Shown piece by piece: positions 34,867 through 43,141 of a stretch of DNA of 64,000 nucleotides. The position numbers were made by a program, and so were the translations under genes. The stretch comes from Candidatus Fermentithermobacillaceae bacterium (lineage in GTDB: Bacteria; Bacillota; Sulfobacillia; Fermentithermobacillales; Fermentithermobacillaceae): the NCBI GenBank assembly GCA_012837895.1, contig DUQH01000029.1:1-64000 (forward strand), written 5' to 3'. Position 1 is the first letter of the stretch. Each line of letters starts with the position of its first letter. Under the pieces are notes generated by a model, which was given only the letters and a program-made list of their open reading frames with translations, did not search any database and was not told where the DNA came from.

Positions 34867-37605
34867 ATGAACGATACGACGAGGCAAGAAGAAAAGGAAA
34901 CACAGTTCAATGTCACAGGCATGACTTGTGCAGCATGTTCAGCTGCTGTGGAGCGCAGCGTGAAAGAACTCGAAGGCGTAGAGGATGTGACGGTGAACCT
35001 TCTCACTGGGACTATGCGGGTCAAGTATGACTCTGGGCAGGTTGCAGATGAAGATATTGTGAAAGCTGTTACTCAGGCTGGGTACGGAGCTTCTGTGAGA
35101 ACCAAGACGCAACAGAGAGCCGGCCAAGCCGCATCTACTGGCGAACCTAAGAATGTGGTAGAGGAAGAAATCCAAGATATGAAGAGGCGCCTGGTTTCAT
35201 CCCTTCTGTTTATGGTGCCTTTGATGTATGTGTCCATGGGGCCTATGATTAATTTGCCTTTACCTGCCTTCTTGTCGGACATCCAAAACTCGGTCTCGTA
35301 TGCTTTCGTCCAGTTTCTCCTGGTACTGCCGGTAGCTTACGTTAACAGGAAGTTCTTCACGGTGGGTTTCAGGGCACTCTTCAGGCGGAAGCCTAATATG
35401 GATTCCCTCATTGCCGTCGGCGCTGGGGCAGGCTTGGTATACGGAGTATTTGCTATCTTCCGGATGAGTTACGGTTTAGGTGCAGGCGACCTAAACTTGG
35501 TGGCACAATACGCACACGACCTGTACTTTGAATCTTCAGCCATGATCCTTACCCTTATTACCCTCGGTGAGTTCCTTGAAACCCGGGCTAAAGCAAGGAC
35601 TTCAGACGCTATAAGGAAACTCATGGATCTGGCCCCAAAGACCGCATTAGTCGAACGGGACGGGGTACAAGAAGAGATACCCGTAGAACTGGTTGAGGTA
35701 GGAGACATCGTAGTGATTAAGCCCGGAGACCGGATTCCTGTGGACGGAGTGATCATAGAAGGACAATCCCATGTAGATGAATCTGCGTTGACCGGCGAAA
35801 GCATACCGGTCAAGAAAGAAATAGGGGATCGTGTAAGCGCGGCCACCATTAACGCGTCGGGCGCTTTCAAGTTCCGGGCGACTGAAGTAGGTATGGACAC
35901 TACATTTGCTAAGATTATCGCGCTTGTAGAGGAGGCAAGTGCCACCAAGGCGCCTGTAGGCAGGCTCGCAGACCAGATCAGCGGGATATTCGTCCCTGTT
36001 GTCATGGTAATCGCCCTTGTGAGTACCATTGCATGGTTGTTAGCAGGACAGAGTTTCGAGTTCGCCATGTCAATCGGGATTTCAGTGCTGGTTATTTCGT
36101 GTCCGTGTGCTCTGGGCCTTGCGACGCCGGTTGCCATTATGGTTGGGACAGGTAAAGGAGCGGAACATGGCATACTCATAAAGTCAGCTGAAGCCCTGGA
36201 AGTTCTCCATCATGTAGATACCATCGTGTTGGACAAGACAGGTACTCTGACCGAAGGCAAACCACGTGTAACAGATATTGTGCTCGGCAGTGCCGGCTCT
36301 CAAGAGGAACTTCTGGAAATCGCCGGGACCCTTGAGATGAACTCAGAGCATCATATCGCAAAAGCTATACTGAACTACGCGAATGAACTCAATATCACTT
36401 TGAGGAACATCACTGACTTCAAAGCTGTTTCAGGAAAAGGCGTGGAGGGTCACATTGACGGGAAAGCCTACTCAGCCGGGAATGTGCGCTTCATGCATGA
36501 AAAAGGCGTTGATACGTCTGCGATGGAAGAACTGATCGATGGTCTTTCAGAGCAAGCCAAGACACCCATATGTTTCGCAGCGGAAAACACTCCGCTAGGG
36601 ATAATTGCTGTTGCCGATGTGCCCAAGCCGACCAGCCGGCAGGCTGTGGACAGGTTTAAGCAGATGGGAGTCAGGGTCGTAGTGCTCACAGGTGACAATT
36701 GGAAGACGGCTGAGGCGATACGGAAGCAATTGGATATCGATGAGGCCATAGCTGAGGTGTTGCCTCAAGAGAAAGACAGCACAATCCAGGGTCTCCAGAA
36801 GGATGGGCACAAAGTGGGCATGATAGGCGACGGCATCAACGATGCTCCGGCTCTCGCAAGAGCGGATGTAGGGATAGCCATAGGCGCAGGTACTGACGTG
36901 GCGATTGAGTCAGCAGACATTGTACTCATAAAGAGCGACTTGGTGGATGCTGTGGGGGCCACCGAGTTATCCAAGGCGACTATCAGGAATATCAAGCAAA
37001 ACCTATTCTGGGCATTCTTCTACAACACCCTGGGTATACCGATTGCTGCGGGCTTGCTGTACCCTGCATTTGGGCTCAAGCTTTCACCGATGATTGGCGC
37101 TGCGGCAATGAGCATGAGTTCTGTGTTTGTAGTTACCAATGCATTGAGGTTGCGCAGATTTCAACCCACCGCGCCCGAGAGGCAAGAAACCGTTGATCTG
37201 CGTTTCAAGCCGGTTTCAGTGTCAAAGGTGATGGTGGAGGGTGAGGGATCCTGGGTTGAGCATACGGCTGTATCACATGGCTCATATGCTTCAGAGACTA
37301 CACATAGTGACATTGATTCAACGGACCCGGATGCGGCCGGAAGATCCGTTGTCCGGTCTGATGTCTGGGACACAAGAGAAGAGGAGGATGTATTAATGAA
37401 GAAAATCCTGAAGGTCAGTGGCATGATGTGCCAGCACTGCCAGATGAGGGTCGAAAAGGCGCTTGGAGCAGTGGATGGGGTAGGCAAAGTTGAAGTGAGC
37501 CTTGAGAACCAGACTGCTGAGGTATCCCTAGAGCACAATGTATCTGATGAGGTGCTGAAGCAGGCCGTGGAAGAGGCCGGTTACACAGTTATCGAAGTAT
37601 CTTAA
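34867..37605 (+). CDS. copA: Copper-exporting P1B-type ATPase fused to a CopZ-like domain
   Basis: The 912-residue protein exports Cu(I). An N-terminal heavy-metal domain has GMTCAAC (residues 18-24); eight membrane helices follow, with the CPC metal site (412-414), the phosphorylated Asp456 in DKTGT, the TGES actuator and the GDGIND motif. After the last helix (about 765) an unusual linker of some 75 residues leads to a second heavy-metal domain (844-912) with GMMCQHC, equivalent to the CopZ chaperone. The start is ATG 34867; earlier in-frame GTG codons lie in the operator. csoR follows 39 bp downstream. Confidence 0.95.
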   Translation: MNDTTRQEEKETQFNVTGMTCAACSAAVERSVKELEGVEDVTVNLLTGTMRVKYDSGQVADEDIVKAVTQAGYGASVRTKTQQRAGQAASTGEPKNVVEEEIQDMKRRLVSSLLFMVPLMYVSMGPMINLPLPAFLSDIQNSVSYAFVQFLLVLPVAYVNRKFFTVGFRALFRRKPNMDSLIAVGAGAGLVYGVFAIFRMSYGLGAGDLNLVAQYAHDLYFESSAMILTLITLGEFLETRAKARTSDAIRKLMDLAPKTALVERDGVQEEIPVELVEVGDIVVIKPGDRIPVDGVIIEGQSHVDESALTGESIPVKKEIGDRVSAATINASGAFKFRATEVGMDTTFAKIIALVEEASATKAPVGRLADQISGIFVPVVMVIALVSTIAWLLAGQSFEFAMSIGISVLVISCPCALGLATPVAIMVGTGKGAEHGILIKSAEALEVLHHVDTIVLDKTGTLTEGKPRVTDIVLGSAGSQEELLEIAGTLEMNSEHHIAKAILNYANELNITLRNITDFKAVSGKGVEGHIDGKAYSAGNVRFMHEKGVDTSAMEELIDGLSEQAKTPICFAAENTPLGIIAVADVPKPTSRQAVDRFKQMGVRVVVLTGDNWKTAEAIRKQLDIDEAIAEVLPQEKDSTIQGLQKDGHKVGMIGDGINDAPALARADVGIAIGAGTDVAIESADIVLIKSDLVDAVGATELSKATIRNIKQNLFWAFFYNTLGIPIAAGLLYPAFGLKLSPMIGAAAMSMSSVFVVTNALRLRRFQPTAPERQETVDLRFKPVSVSKVMVEGEGSWVEHTAVSHGSYASETTHSDIDSTDPDAAGRSVVRSDVWDTREEEDVLMKKILKVSGMMCQHCQMRVEKALGAVDGVGKVEVSLENQTAEVSLEHNVSDEVLKQAVEEAGYTVIEVS
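37396..37605 (+). CDS. copZ: Internal start for a separate CopZ copper chaperone
   Basis: Within the copA frame, an ATG at 37396 is preceded by GAGGAGG eight bases upstream, better than most ribosome sites in this window. Translation from it would give a 69-residue free CopZ ([15 protein letters not shown] at the start), the normal chaperone length. The fused and free forms could both be made from one transcript. Whether the start is used is inference. Confidence 0.55.
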   Translation: MKKILKVSGMMCQHCQMRVEKALGAVDGVGKVEVSLENQTAEVSLEHNVSDEVLKQAVEEAGYTVIEVS

Positions 37606-37644
37606 CATGGTCGGTATCAAGACTATGGACATAGGTAGTGGGAG

Positions 37645-37917
37645 ATGGAAATGCGGGCAGACAAGGACAAAACGTTAAGGAAACTCAAGACTGTAAGGGG
37701 ACAGATAGACGGGCTTATCCGTATGGTTGAGGATGACCGGTATTGTATCGAAATCTCCACTCAACTCATGGCGTCTATCGGCATCTTGAAAAACATAAAC
37801 AGAGACATCCTTCATGCGCATTTGAGACACTGTGTCAGCGAAGCTTTTGAGGATCCTGAAAGCAAGAAGCAGAAGATAGATGAGATTATATCGGTAATAG
37901 ACAAGCTTGCTAGATAG
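37645..37917 (+). CDS. csoR: CsoR-family copper-sensing repressor
   Basis: The 90-residue all-helical repressor has the Cu(I) ligands Cys34, His59 and Cys63 with the spacing of Mycobacterium tuberculosis CsoR (36, 61, 65). CsoR tetramers release DNA upon binding Cu(I). It follows copA on the same strand, so the operon is probably autoregulated through the operator before copA. The ATG start at 37645 has a GGGAG site; ATG 37651 is an alternative. Confidence 0.93.
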   Translation: MEMRADKDKTLRKLKTVRGQIDGLIRMVEDDRYCIEISTQLMASIGILKNINRDILHAHLRHCVSEAFEDPESKKQKIDEIISVIDKLAR

Positions 37918-38048
37918 ATAACTAGATAAGGTGCCTGATAGGTTCGGATAGCTTAGCTCGTGCCTGGGCCCCGGTTCGCGCGATGACCGGATTGGGGCTC
38001 ATTCGCGTTGCAGGCCGGTCGGACCAGGTGATCAGAGGCAAGCGGGGC

Positions 38049-38858
38049 TCACATCCCTCTTACAGCGAGCACTTCTTTCGCCGGGGTACGGTCTCCGGTA
38101 CAATTTATCATCCGCGGGGCATCAAGATATCTAATGGAAAAGCTCAGGTCTTCATACAGCAGGACAATGCGGTTGGTCGCTTGATTGGATAAGACTACCG
38201 GGCCAGGGTGTTTGGCTAGCCATTCGGCAAGCCGGACCTGATCTTCCCAGGTGAAACCTTGTTTGGAGTATTGGGTGAACTCCACGTCATAGGGAGGATC
38301 GGCATAGATGAGATCGTCTGGTTGGATGGGCATGTCCTCGAAATCAGCGCACATGAATTCCCAGTTCCTGAACAGGTTTTGGTATGCCGAGAAATCCCGG
38401 ATGTAGTTAATCGTCTTGTACCTGCCAAAGGGTACATTGAATCTGCCTTTCTTGTTGAACCTGCAAAGGCCGTTATACCCGGTGCGGTTGAGGTAATAGA
38501 ATAATTCCGCTGCTTCTTTGGTGTTGCTGAGGCCTTGCTGTATGAGTTCATTGAAGCGGCTACGGTGGGAATAATAGAGTTCTTTATCGTTCCGCATGTC
38601 TATTTCAACCTGAAGCCCTCTTGAGAGCCATCGAAAGAAGTTGATGAGATGCGGGTTTATGTCGTTGAGCAGGGCGGAGTCTGGCATAAGCCCCAAAGTT
38701 ACAGACAATCCTCCGCAAAAAGGCTCAACCAGACGCCTGTGGGCGTGCGGAGCCCAATACTCACGTAGGTAGGGGACTAACCACCGTTTGCCACCTGCCC
38801 ATTTTAGGGGTGGGCGCAGTGTGTTGTTTTCCTGCTCCCGCTGTGGTGCTAACGCCAT
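38049..38858 (-). CDS. Dam-type DNA adenine methyltransferase (orphan)
   Basis: The 269-residue protein is a group-alpha N6-adenine methyltransferase of the Dam/DpnM type: PPLKWAGGKRWLVPYL at the N-terminus, the SAM motif FCGGLSVTLGL and the catalytic DPPYDVEF. No matching restriction enzyme is intact next to it, but a broken DUF262/GmrSD-type gene lies just across on the other strand. Its target sequence cannot be read; GATC is typical of Dam. It is in the accessory insert and may derive from a phage or a restriction-modification system. Confidence 0.88.
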   Translation of the reverse strand: MALAPQREQENNTLRPPLKWAGGKRWLVPYLREYWAPHAHRRLVEPFCGGLSVTLGLMPDSALLNDINPHLINFFRWLSRGLQVEIDMRNDKELYYSHRSRFNELIQQGLSNTKEAAELFYYLNRTGYNGLCRFNKKGRFNVPFGRYKTINYIRDFSAYQNLFRNWEFMCADFEDMPIQPDDLIYADPPYDVEFTQYSKQGFTWEDQVRLAEWLAKHPGPVVLSNQATNRIVLLYEDLSFSIRYLDAPRMINCTGDRTPAKEVLAVRGM

Positions 38859-39017
38859 ATGTTATCTGCTTCCTCTCAGAACTATCCTGGTTTGTATGTG
38901 GTTCTCGCAGTCATGCTGGGAGCTTGTTCTACACGCCAGCGGTATAGTCCTGCACATTGCAAAACCGGGGAACGGTTGAGCCAACCACGTTGGGTGTTGA
39001 TGTGAGTGTCTTGAAGG

Positions 39018-39616
39018 GTGCGTCTTTCCACTTATGATGTAAAATGCGGGGCAGAGGATTTGGCTGATGGTACAAGAGCGACTGTGGCCAGCATTACTTC
39101 GAAACAACATCCCCGGGAATACCATCACTTGTTTCCTGCATCCCTCTTAGAAGAAGCAGGAGTGCCTGATGGCCAGATTTCGAGAGCCCTTAACTGTGCC
39201 CTGATTACCTGGCGCACCAACCGTACCATATCCAACAAAGATCCTATAACCTACTTAAAGGAACGAGCGAGCAGTGGTTCTCTTGGGGCAGATGAGTTAA
39301 GAAGATGCTTAAGAACCCACCTGATTCCCTATGAACAGCTAGCTGTGGGGTAGAGGGTCTTACAGGTGATGAGCGGCATGCAAAAGTGAAGAAGGACTAT
39401 GAAGCTTTCTTGTCAGCCAGGGCAGCTCTATTGGAACCGCTGCACTGTATGCCTGCAATGGAGAAACTCTTAGTATTAGTCAGATTTTTGAACAAGCAGG
39501 CTAACTACCGTTTCATGCTAAAACGATCTTATAGGCGCGGCATTCGGCTTGAGTATTCTGGTACTTGTACCTCAGTTGCAACGCTTAGCAAAAGGTCTAG
39601 AGATGTAAAGGTCTAA
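39018..39616 (+). pseudogene. Frameshifted 3' remnant of a DUF262/GmrSD-type restriction gene
   Basis: The first frame (39018-39353) reads HHLFPASLLEEAGVP and LNCALITWRTNRTISNKDP, matching the C-terminal HNH-like (DUF1524) region of DUF262/GmrSD proteins. Near 39349 the reading must shift to another frame, where VKKDYEAFLSARAALLEPL continues the same family tail up to about 39450 and then fades. The N-terminal part of the protein is missing altogether. It is a decayed gene end, probably once part of the same defence locus as the nearby methyltransferase. Confidence 0.7.
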
Positions 39617-39675
39617 GGCTTAAGCTTGCCCGGGGAAAAATCACCGGATAAGGCGTTGCACCCACAAAATCAGGC

Positions 39676-39751
39676 TGGTGGGCCATACAGGACTCGAACC
39701 TGTAACCCTCCGATTAAGAGTCGGATGCTCTGCCAATTGAGCTAATGGCCC
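39676..39751 (-). tRNA. tRNA-Lys (anticodon CUU)
   Basis: On the minus strand a complete tRNA: acceptor GGGCCAT, D-arm TAGCTCAATTGGCAGAG, anticodon CTT in the loop CTCTTAA, T-loop GGTTCGAGTCC and an encoded CCA. Confidence 0.95.
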
Positions 39752-39763
39752 AGGAAAAGGGAT

Positions 39764-39840
39764 TGGTAGCGGCGACTGGATTCGAACCAGTGACTCTACG
39801 GGTATGAACCGTATGCTCTAACCATCTGAGCTACGCCGCC
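39764..39840 (-). tRNA. tRNA-Met (anticodon CAU)
   Basis: On the minus strand a complete tRNA: acceptor GGCGGCG, anticodon CAT in the loop of the CGGTTCATACCCG arm, T-arm with GGTTCGAATCC and an encoded CCA. The G-U-closed acceptor and the arm sequences suggest an elongator rather than initiator tRNA. It precedes tRNA-Lys by 12 bp on the same strand. Confidence 0.92.
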
Positions 39841-39942
39841 ACATAGCATAGATAATTATAAGCAGGATATGAGCTTTCGTCAACATTTTAGCTCGGCTCT
39901 TGCTACCGGCCAGTGATATTGTCACCCTGGAAGCGGACTGAG

Positions 39943-40443
39943 AAAACGGCGCACACATGTACCAGTCTGACGGATCTTCAACGCTAGTTCTCGGAAAATG
40001 GTGCATCACGTGAACCGATCTTTCTCGTTTCCGGTTTCTGTACAGGCGAAATGGTGTACTATGTGCGCCATTCTTGCGGGTTTGATGTACCTCGATAGTT
40101 GAAATGGTGCACTAGATGCACCATTTTCAGGGTTTTCCGACCCTACGACCGCCAAAATGGTGTACGACGTACACCATTCTTGCCAGTTTGAGCTGCGATC
40201 TCAGCAGAAATGGTGCACCAGATGCACCAATCTGCCTGGTTTTCGATAGAGCACCCGGAAAAATGGTACACAGGATGCACCAAACTGCCGGGTCTTGAGG
40301 GTGTTGTTCGCCAAAACGGTACACCACGTGCACCATATTTCCAGCTTTCAGGCCTCATCGCGGCCCAAATGGTGCACTGCATGCACCAGTCTTGCTTGCT
40401 TGAACTACGATTTCAGCAGAAATGGTGCACTAGGTATACCATT
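39943..40443. repeat. Phased array of ten palindromic units with a 53-bp period
   Basis: Nine units begin at 39996, 40049, 40102, 40155, 40208, 40261, 40314, 40367 and 40420, every one exactly 53 bp after the last; a tenth, degenerate unit lies before them at about 39943. Each unit has a left arm like AAATGGTGCA, five variable bases, and a right arm like TGCACCATTC, often followed by TTGCC and GTTT; the last 18 bp of each unit vary. The unit at 40102 is a perfect 10-bp inverted repeat. The half-sites vary together as GTGCA, GTGTA or GTACA. The period is not a multiple of three, so this is not coding. I do not recognise the element. It lies between tRNA-Met and the spoIIE promoter. Confidence 0.9.
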
Positions 40444-40661
40444 CTTCCTACCCTCAGCTAGCTAAGGCTTTTGCAACCAGCGCAAGCCAAAATCCTAGGA
40501 GTGACAAAATCACTGTCAGTTGACACATTTTAGCCAGGTAGTGTTGGGTATACACCGAGTATTGGCGGATTTGCTATGTTGTTCCGGGCACTAGAGCATT
40601 ACACCCCAAACGCACAAAGATTACTCTGGCATCCTCCACCGTTCCAAACATATGTTGTTTC

Positions 40662-40737
40662 TTCGACAGGCATTTGCTTCCCAGCAGCAACCCGTAAGGA
40701 CAAGCCCCGACATCAAATGCGCGCCGAACGGTATAAA
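40662..40737 (+). promoter_or_regulatory. spoIIE promoter region with Spo0A box
   Basis: A perfect Spo0A box in reverse orientation (TTCGACA, 40662-40668) lies about 65 bp upstream of a TATAAA -10 element (40732-40737). A weaker box-like CGCCGAA at 40722-40728 overlaps the promoter. No good -35 element is visible, as in B. subtilis spoIIE, which needs Spo0A for transcription. The remaining gap between the repeat array and this region shows nothing else. Confidence 0.5.
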
Positions 40738-40766
40738 ATGGAAACACAACCAAGGGGGATATCAAT

Positions 40767-43094
40767 GTGAGCAAAGTCACCGGTTTTCTAAAGAACAAGT
40801 TTGGCCGGCTTGGGAAGAGGCCCAGACAAGAAGCAGGCAGTGATGAAGCCCTCGGGCAGGCTACTGCGAACCAGATGTCAATGATACCCCTGTACCTGGT
40901 TTATCTAATCGCGTTTTTGCTGGGCCGGGTGCGGATCGTAGGCGCGCTTAGTCCTTTTGGCCCCGGGTTCTACGTAGGTTACCGCACTGTGCTTGGCGGG
41001 CTTTCCATACTATCAGCCGTTGCCGTGCTTGCGGGCACTGCAAGTCTCCGGCAATGGAATCTGCTCATCCCAGCGGGTCTCTCAATAGTGGGGATCACTC
41101 TGCTTACGCGTGAAGAGAGGAAAAGCGGTTATCCACGTATAGTGAATGCAGTGATCGCGGGTTTCTGCGTCTTCATGGCACGGATTGGTGCGGGGATCGC
41201 CACAAGGCCAAGTTTTTCACTCTATCTTTCCGCCTTCATGGAAGCATCATGCACTATAGTCTCGGGATTGATTTTCATTTCAGCCCTTGACCAGGCCTCC
41301 AGTGCAGAAAAACCAGGTTTGCAGTCCACGAAGACAGGACAAGCCCTGATCGTTATGAGTTTGTTCGCCATTGGCGGCCTTCAGGGTCTTAAACTGCTCA
41401 ATTTGGACATAGGCATCATTGTAATCATGGCTGCCGTTCTTGTCCTGGCCTACGCTTGCGGTCCGAGTGTAGGGGCGTTAACAGGAGTATTAGGCGGCTT
41501 GGCCGCGTGCCTCACAGGGGTGGAAGGTCCTGAGATAATCGGACAGCTGGCCGTAATCGGGGTTCTCTCAGGATTAGGAGGGAAACTAGGCAAACTAGGC
41601 AAACTAGAAGCAACCCTGGGATATATGTCTGCAGGCCTCGGCATGGCGTTCTTTTCTGACTCAGCTTCACTAATACGGCACAGGTTGACAGAGCAAATCA
41701 TTGCATCGGCCTCGATCCTGTTCATCACCCCTGGAGTCAGAGCATATCTGTTTGAGTGTGTCTCCGGGTTTGTGCCTGCCGTTCGCCAGGTTGACAGGCG
41801 TGTTGGCTCAGACCCCGTTCAGAGGGAAAAGGCAGAATACAAGCCGGCTGCGATATTCAATGTGCTTTCAGAGCTTGGCCGCTTATTTGAGGAGGCAAGC
41901 GTTACAAGGTCAGGATTACCTGAGCATAATGGGACCGGTTTAGATAAGGGCACCCGGGCCGGCCTCGCTGTCGCGAAAGTTCTTGGCGCAGCGGTTACCG
42001 GGGCGGGCGAGCGGGTAGACAGGAGGAGTTCAGGCCGGGCAGTTGAGGTTCAAGGAGATCACGATCTGGATGTGGCCACCATCAGGCATCTTTTTGAGAA
42101 AACATGCCAGGATTGTGGGAACCGCCGTTTTTGTTGGGAAGAGCATTTTGGAGAAACATATGAAGACTTCATCACCCTTGCCCGCAAGGCCAGGCTCGCG
42201 GGTAAACTGGGTTTGTACGACAGCAGTCTGGTTATAGCTGACCGGTGCGGCAGGTTTCGCGAAATGGTACTTCACCTCAATTACGAAAAGCATATAGACA
42301 GGCTTGAAAAGCAGCTGGATTCCATTGAATCTGACACGATAGGGTGTCTTGCCTACCAATTCAAGTGCCTTAGCCAGCTCAAGGCAGAGATGGATCCGGG
42401 CCGGATTACAAGCTCAAGCTCAAAGAAAAGCCCTTCCCTCAAGCTATCTGTAAAGGGCACTACAATCGCAGCGTCAGGGGTTGAAAAACCGGGCGACATG
42501 TGGGTCAGGTATGATTTAGACCCAGGGAGGACGCTGCTGATTTTGGTGGACGGGATGGGCAAAGGTGAAATTGCCGCCAAACAAAGCAGGGATGCTGTGC
42601 GGCTTCTGAAATCACTGATAGACTGCCGGCTCGACCACACCACATGTATATCTTTCTTGAACTCTACTCTGCATCTTGCGTGGAGGCCTGATAGTTTCGT
42701 AGCTCTTGACTGCGTGGTGATAGATGCAGAGGTAGAGAGGGCGTACTTTTACAAGCTCGGAGCACCTCCGTCGTTTATCAGAAAAAGCGATGGGAACGTC
42801 CTGGCAGTCCGCGGCTCCAACCCTCCTGCAGGGTCCGTAACCCATGTGTTCTGTCACGGTACAAGTGAACCTATCAGTCCCGGCGACTTGATCTTCTTGG
42901 TTTCAGACGGTGTTTTCAGGTCAAGCCCGGTGCCGGCAAGGGCAGAGCACATGCTTATGATGAGATTAGGCCGCTTGAAAGAAGGAACTCTGGCCGATTA
43001 CGTAAAATCCCTTGTGAATCACAGCCTCCGCTATCAAAGGCAGACGCCAAACGATGATATAACAGTAGTAGGTGTTCTCATAGAGAGTATTTGA
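40767..43094 (+). CDS. spoIIE: Stage II sporulation protein E
   Basis: SpoIIE dephosphorylates SpoIIAA, which leads to sigma-F activation in the forespore, and takes part in polar septation. The 775-residue protein has about ten membrane helices (residues 30-330), a regulatory region (about 340-560) including a CQDCGNRRFCWEEHF cysteine segment, and a C-terminal PP2C phosphatase domain (about 570-775) with LVDGMGKGEIA and VSDGVFRS. It starts at GTG after AAGGGGG. It is slightly shorter than the B. subtilis protein (827). Confidence 0.95.
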   Translation: MSKVTGFLKNKFGRLGKRPRQEAGSDEALGQATANQMSMIPLYLVYLIAFLLGRVRIVGALSPFGPGFYVGYRTVLGGLSILSAVAVLAGTASLRQWNLLIPAGLSIVGITLLTREERKSGYPRIVNAVIAGFCVFMARIGAGIATRPSFSLYLSAFMEASCTIVSGLIFISALDQASSAEKPGLQSTKTGQALIVMSLFAIGGLQGLKLLNLDIGIIVIMAAVLVLAYACGPSVGALTGVLGGLAACLTGVEGPEIIGQLAVIGVLSGLGGKLGKLGKLEATLGYMSAGLGMAFFSDSASLIRHRLTEQIIASASILFITPGVRAYLFECVSGFVPAVRQVDRRVGSDPVQREKAEYKPAAIFNVLSELGRLFEEASVTRSGLPEHNGTGLDKGTRAGLAVAKVLGAAVTGAGERVDRRSSGRAVEVQGDHDLDVATIRHLFEKTCQDCGNRRFCWEEHFGETYEDFITLARKARLAGKLGLYDSSLVIADRCGRFREMVLHLNYEKHIDRLEKQLDSIESDTIGCLAYQFKCLSQLKAEMDPGRITSSSSKKSPSLKLSVKGTTIAASGVEKPGDMWVRYDLDPGRTLLILVDGMGKGEIAAKQSRDAVRLLKSLIDCRLDHTTCISFLNSTLHLAWRPDSFVALDCVVIDAEVERAYFYKLGAPPSFIRKSDGNVLAVRGSNPPAGSVTHVFCHGTSEPISPGDLIFLVSDGVFRSSPVPARAEHMLMMRLGRLKEGTLADYVKSLVNHSLRYQRQTPNDDITVVGVLIESI

Positions 43095-43141
43095 AAATGC
43101 TGCCGGCAAATGGTATGTCTATGTAGGAAAATGCTACAGGG

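Noticed and set aside
33137-39840. Genomic island with tRNA attachment sites
   Set aside because: Gene content suggests an insert, but no integrase and no duplicated tRNA end beyond normal tRNA similarity could be found, so no att sites are listed.
40006-40014. parS-like core (TCACGTGAA) in the first full array unit
   Set aside because: Only this one unit carries it, and the outer parS positions do not match, so a ParB site is not supported.
39943-40443. CRISPR array
   Set aside because: The regular repeat-spacer look is CRISPR-like, but the repeats differ from unit to unit, the variable part is only about 18 bp, two of the variable parts are near copies, and no cas gene is present.
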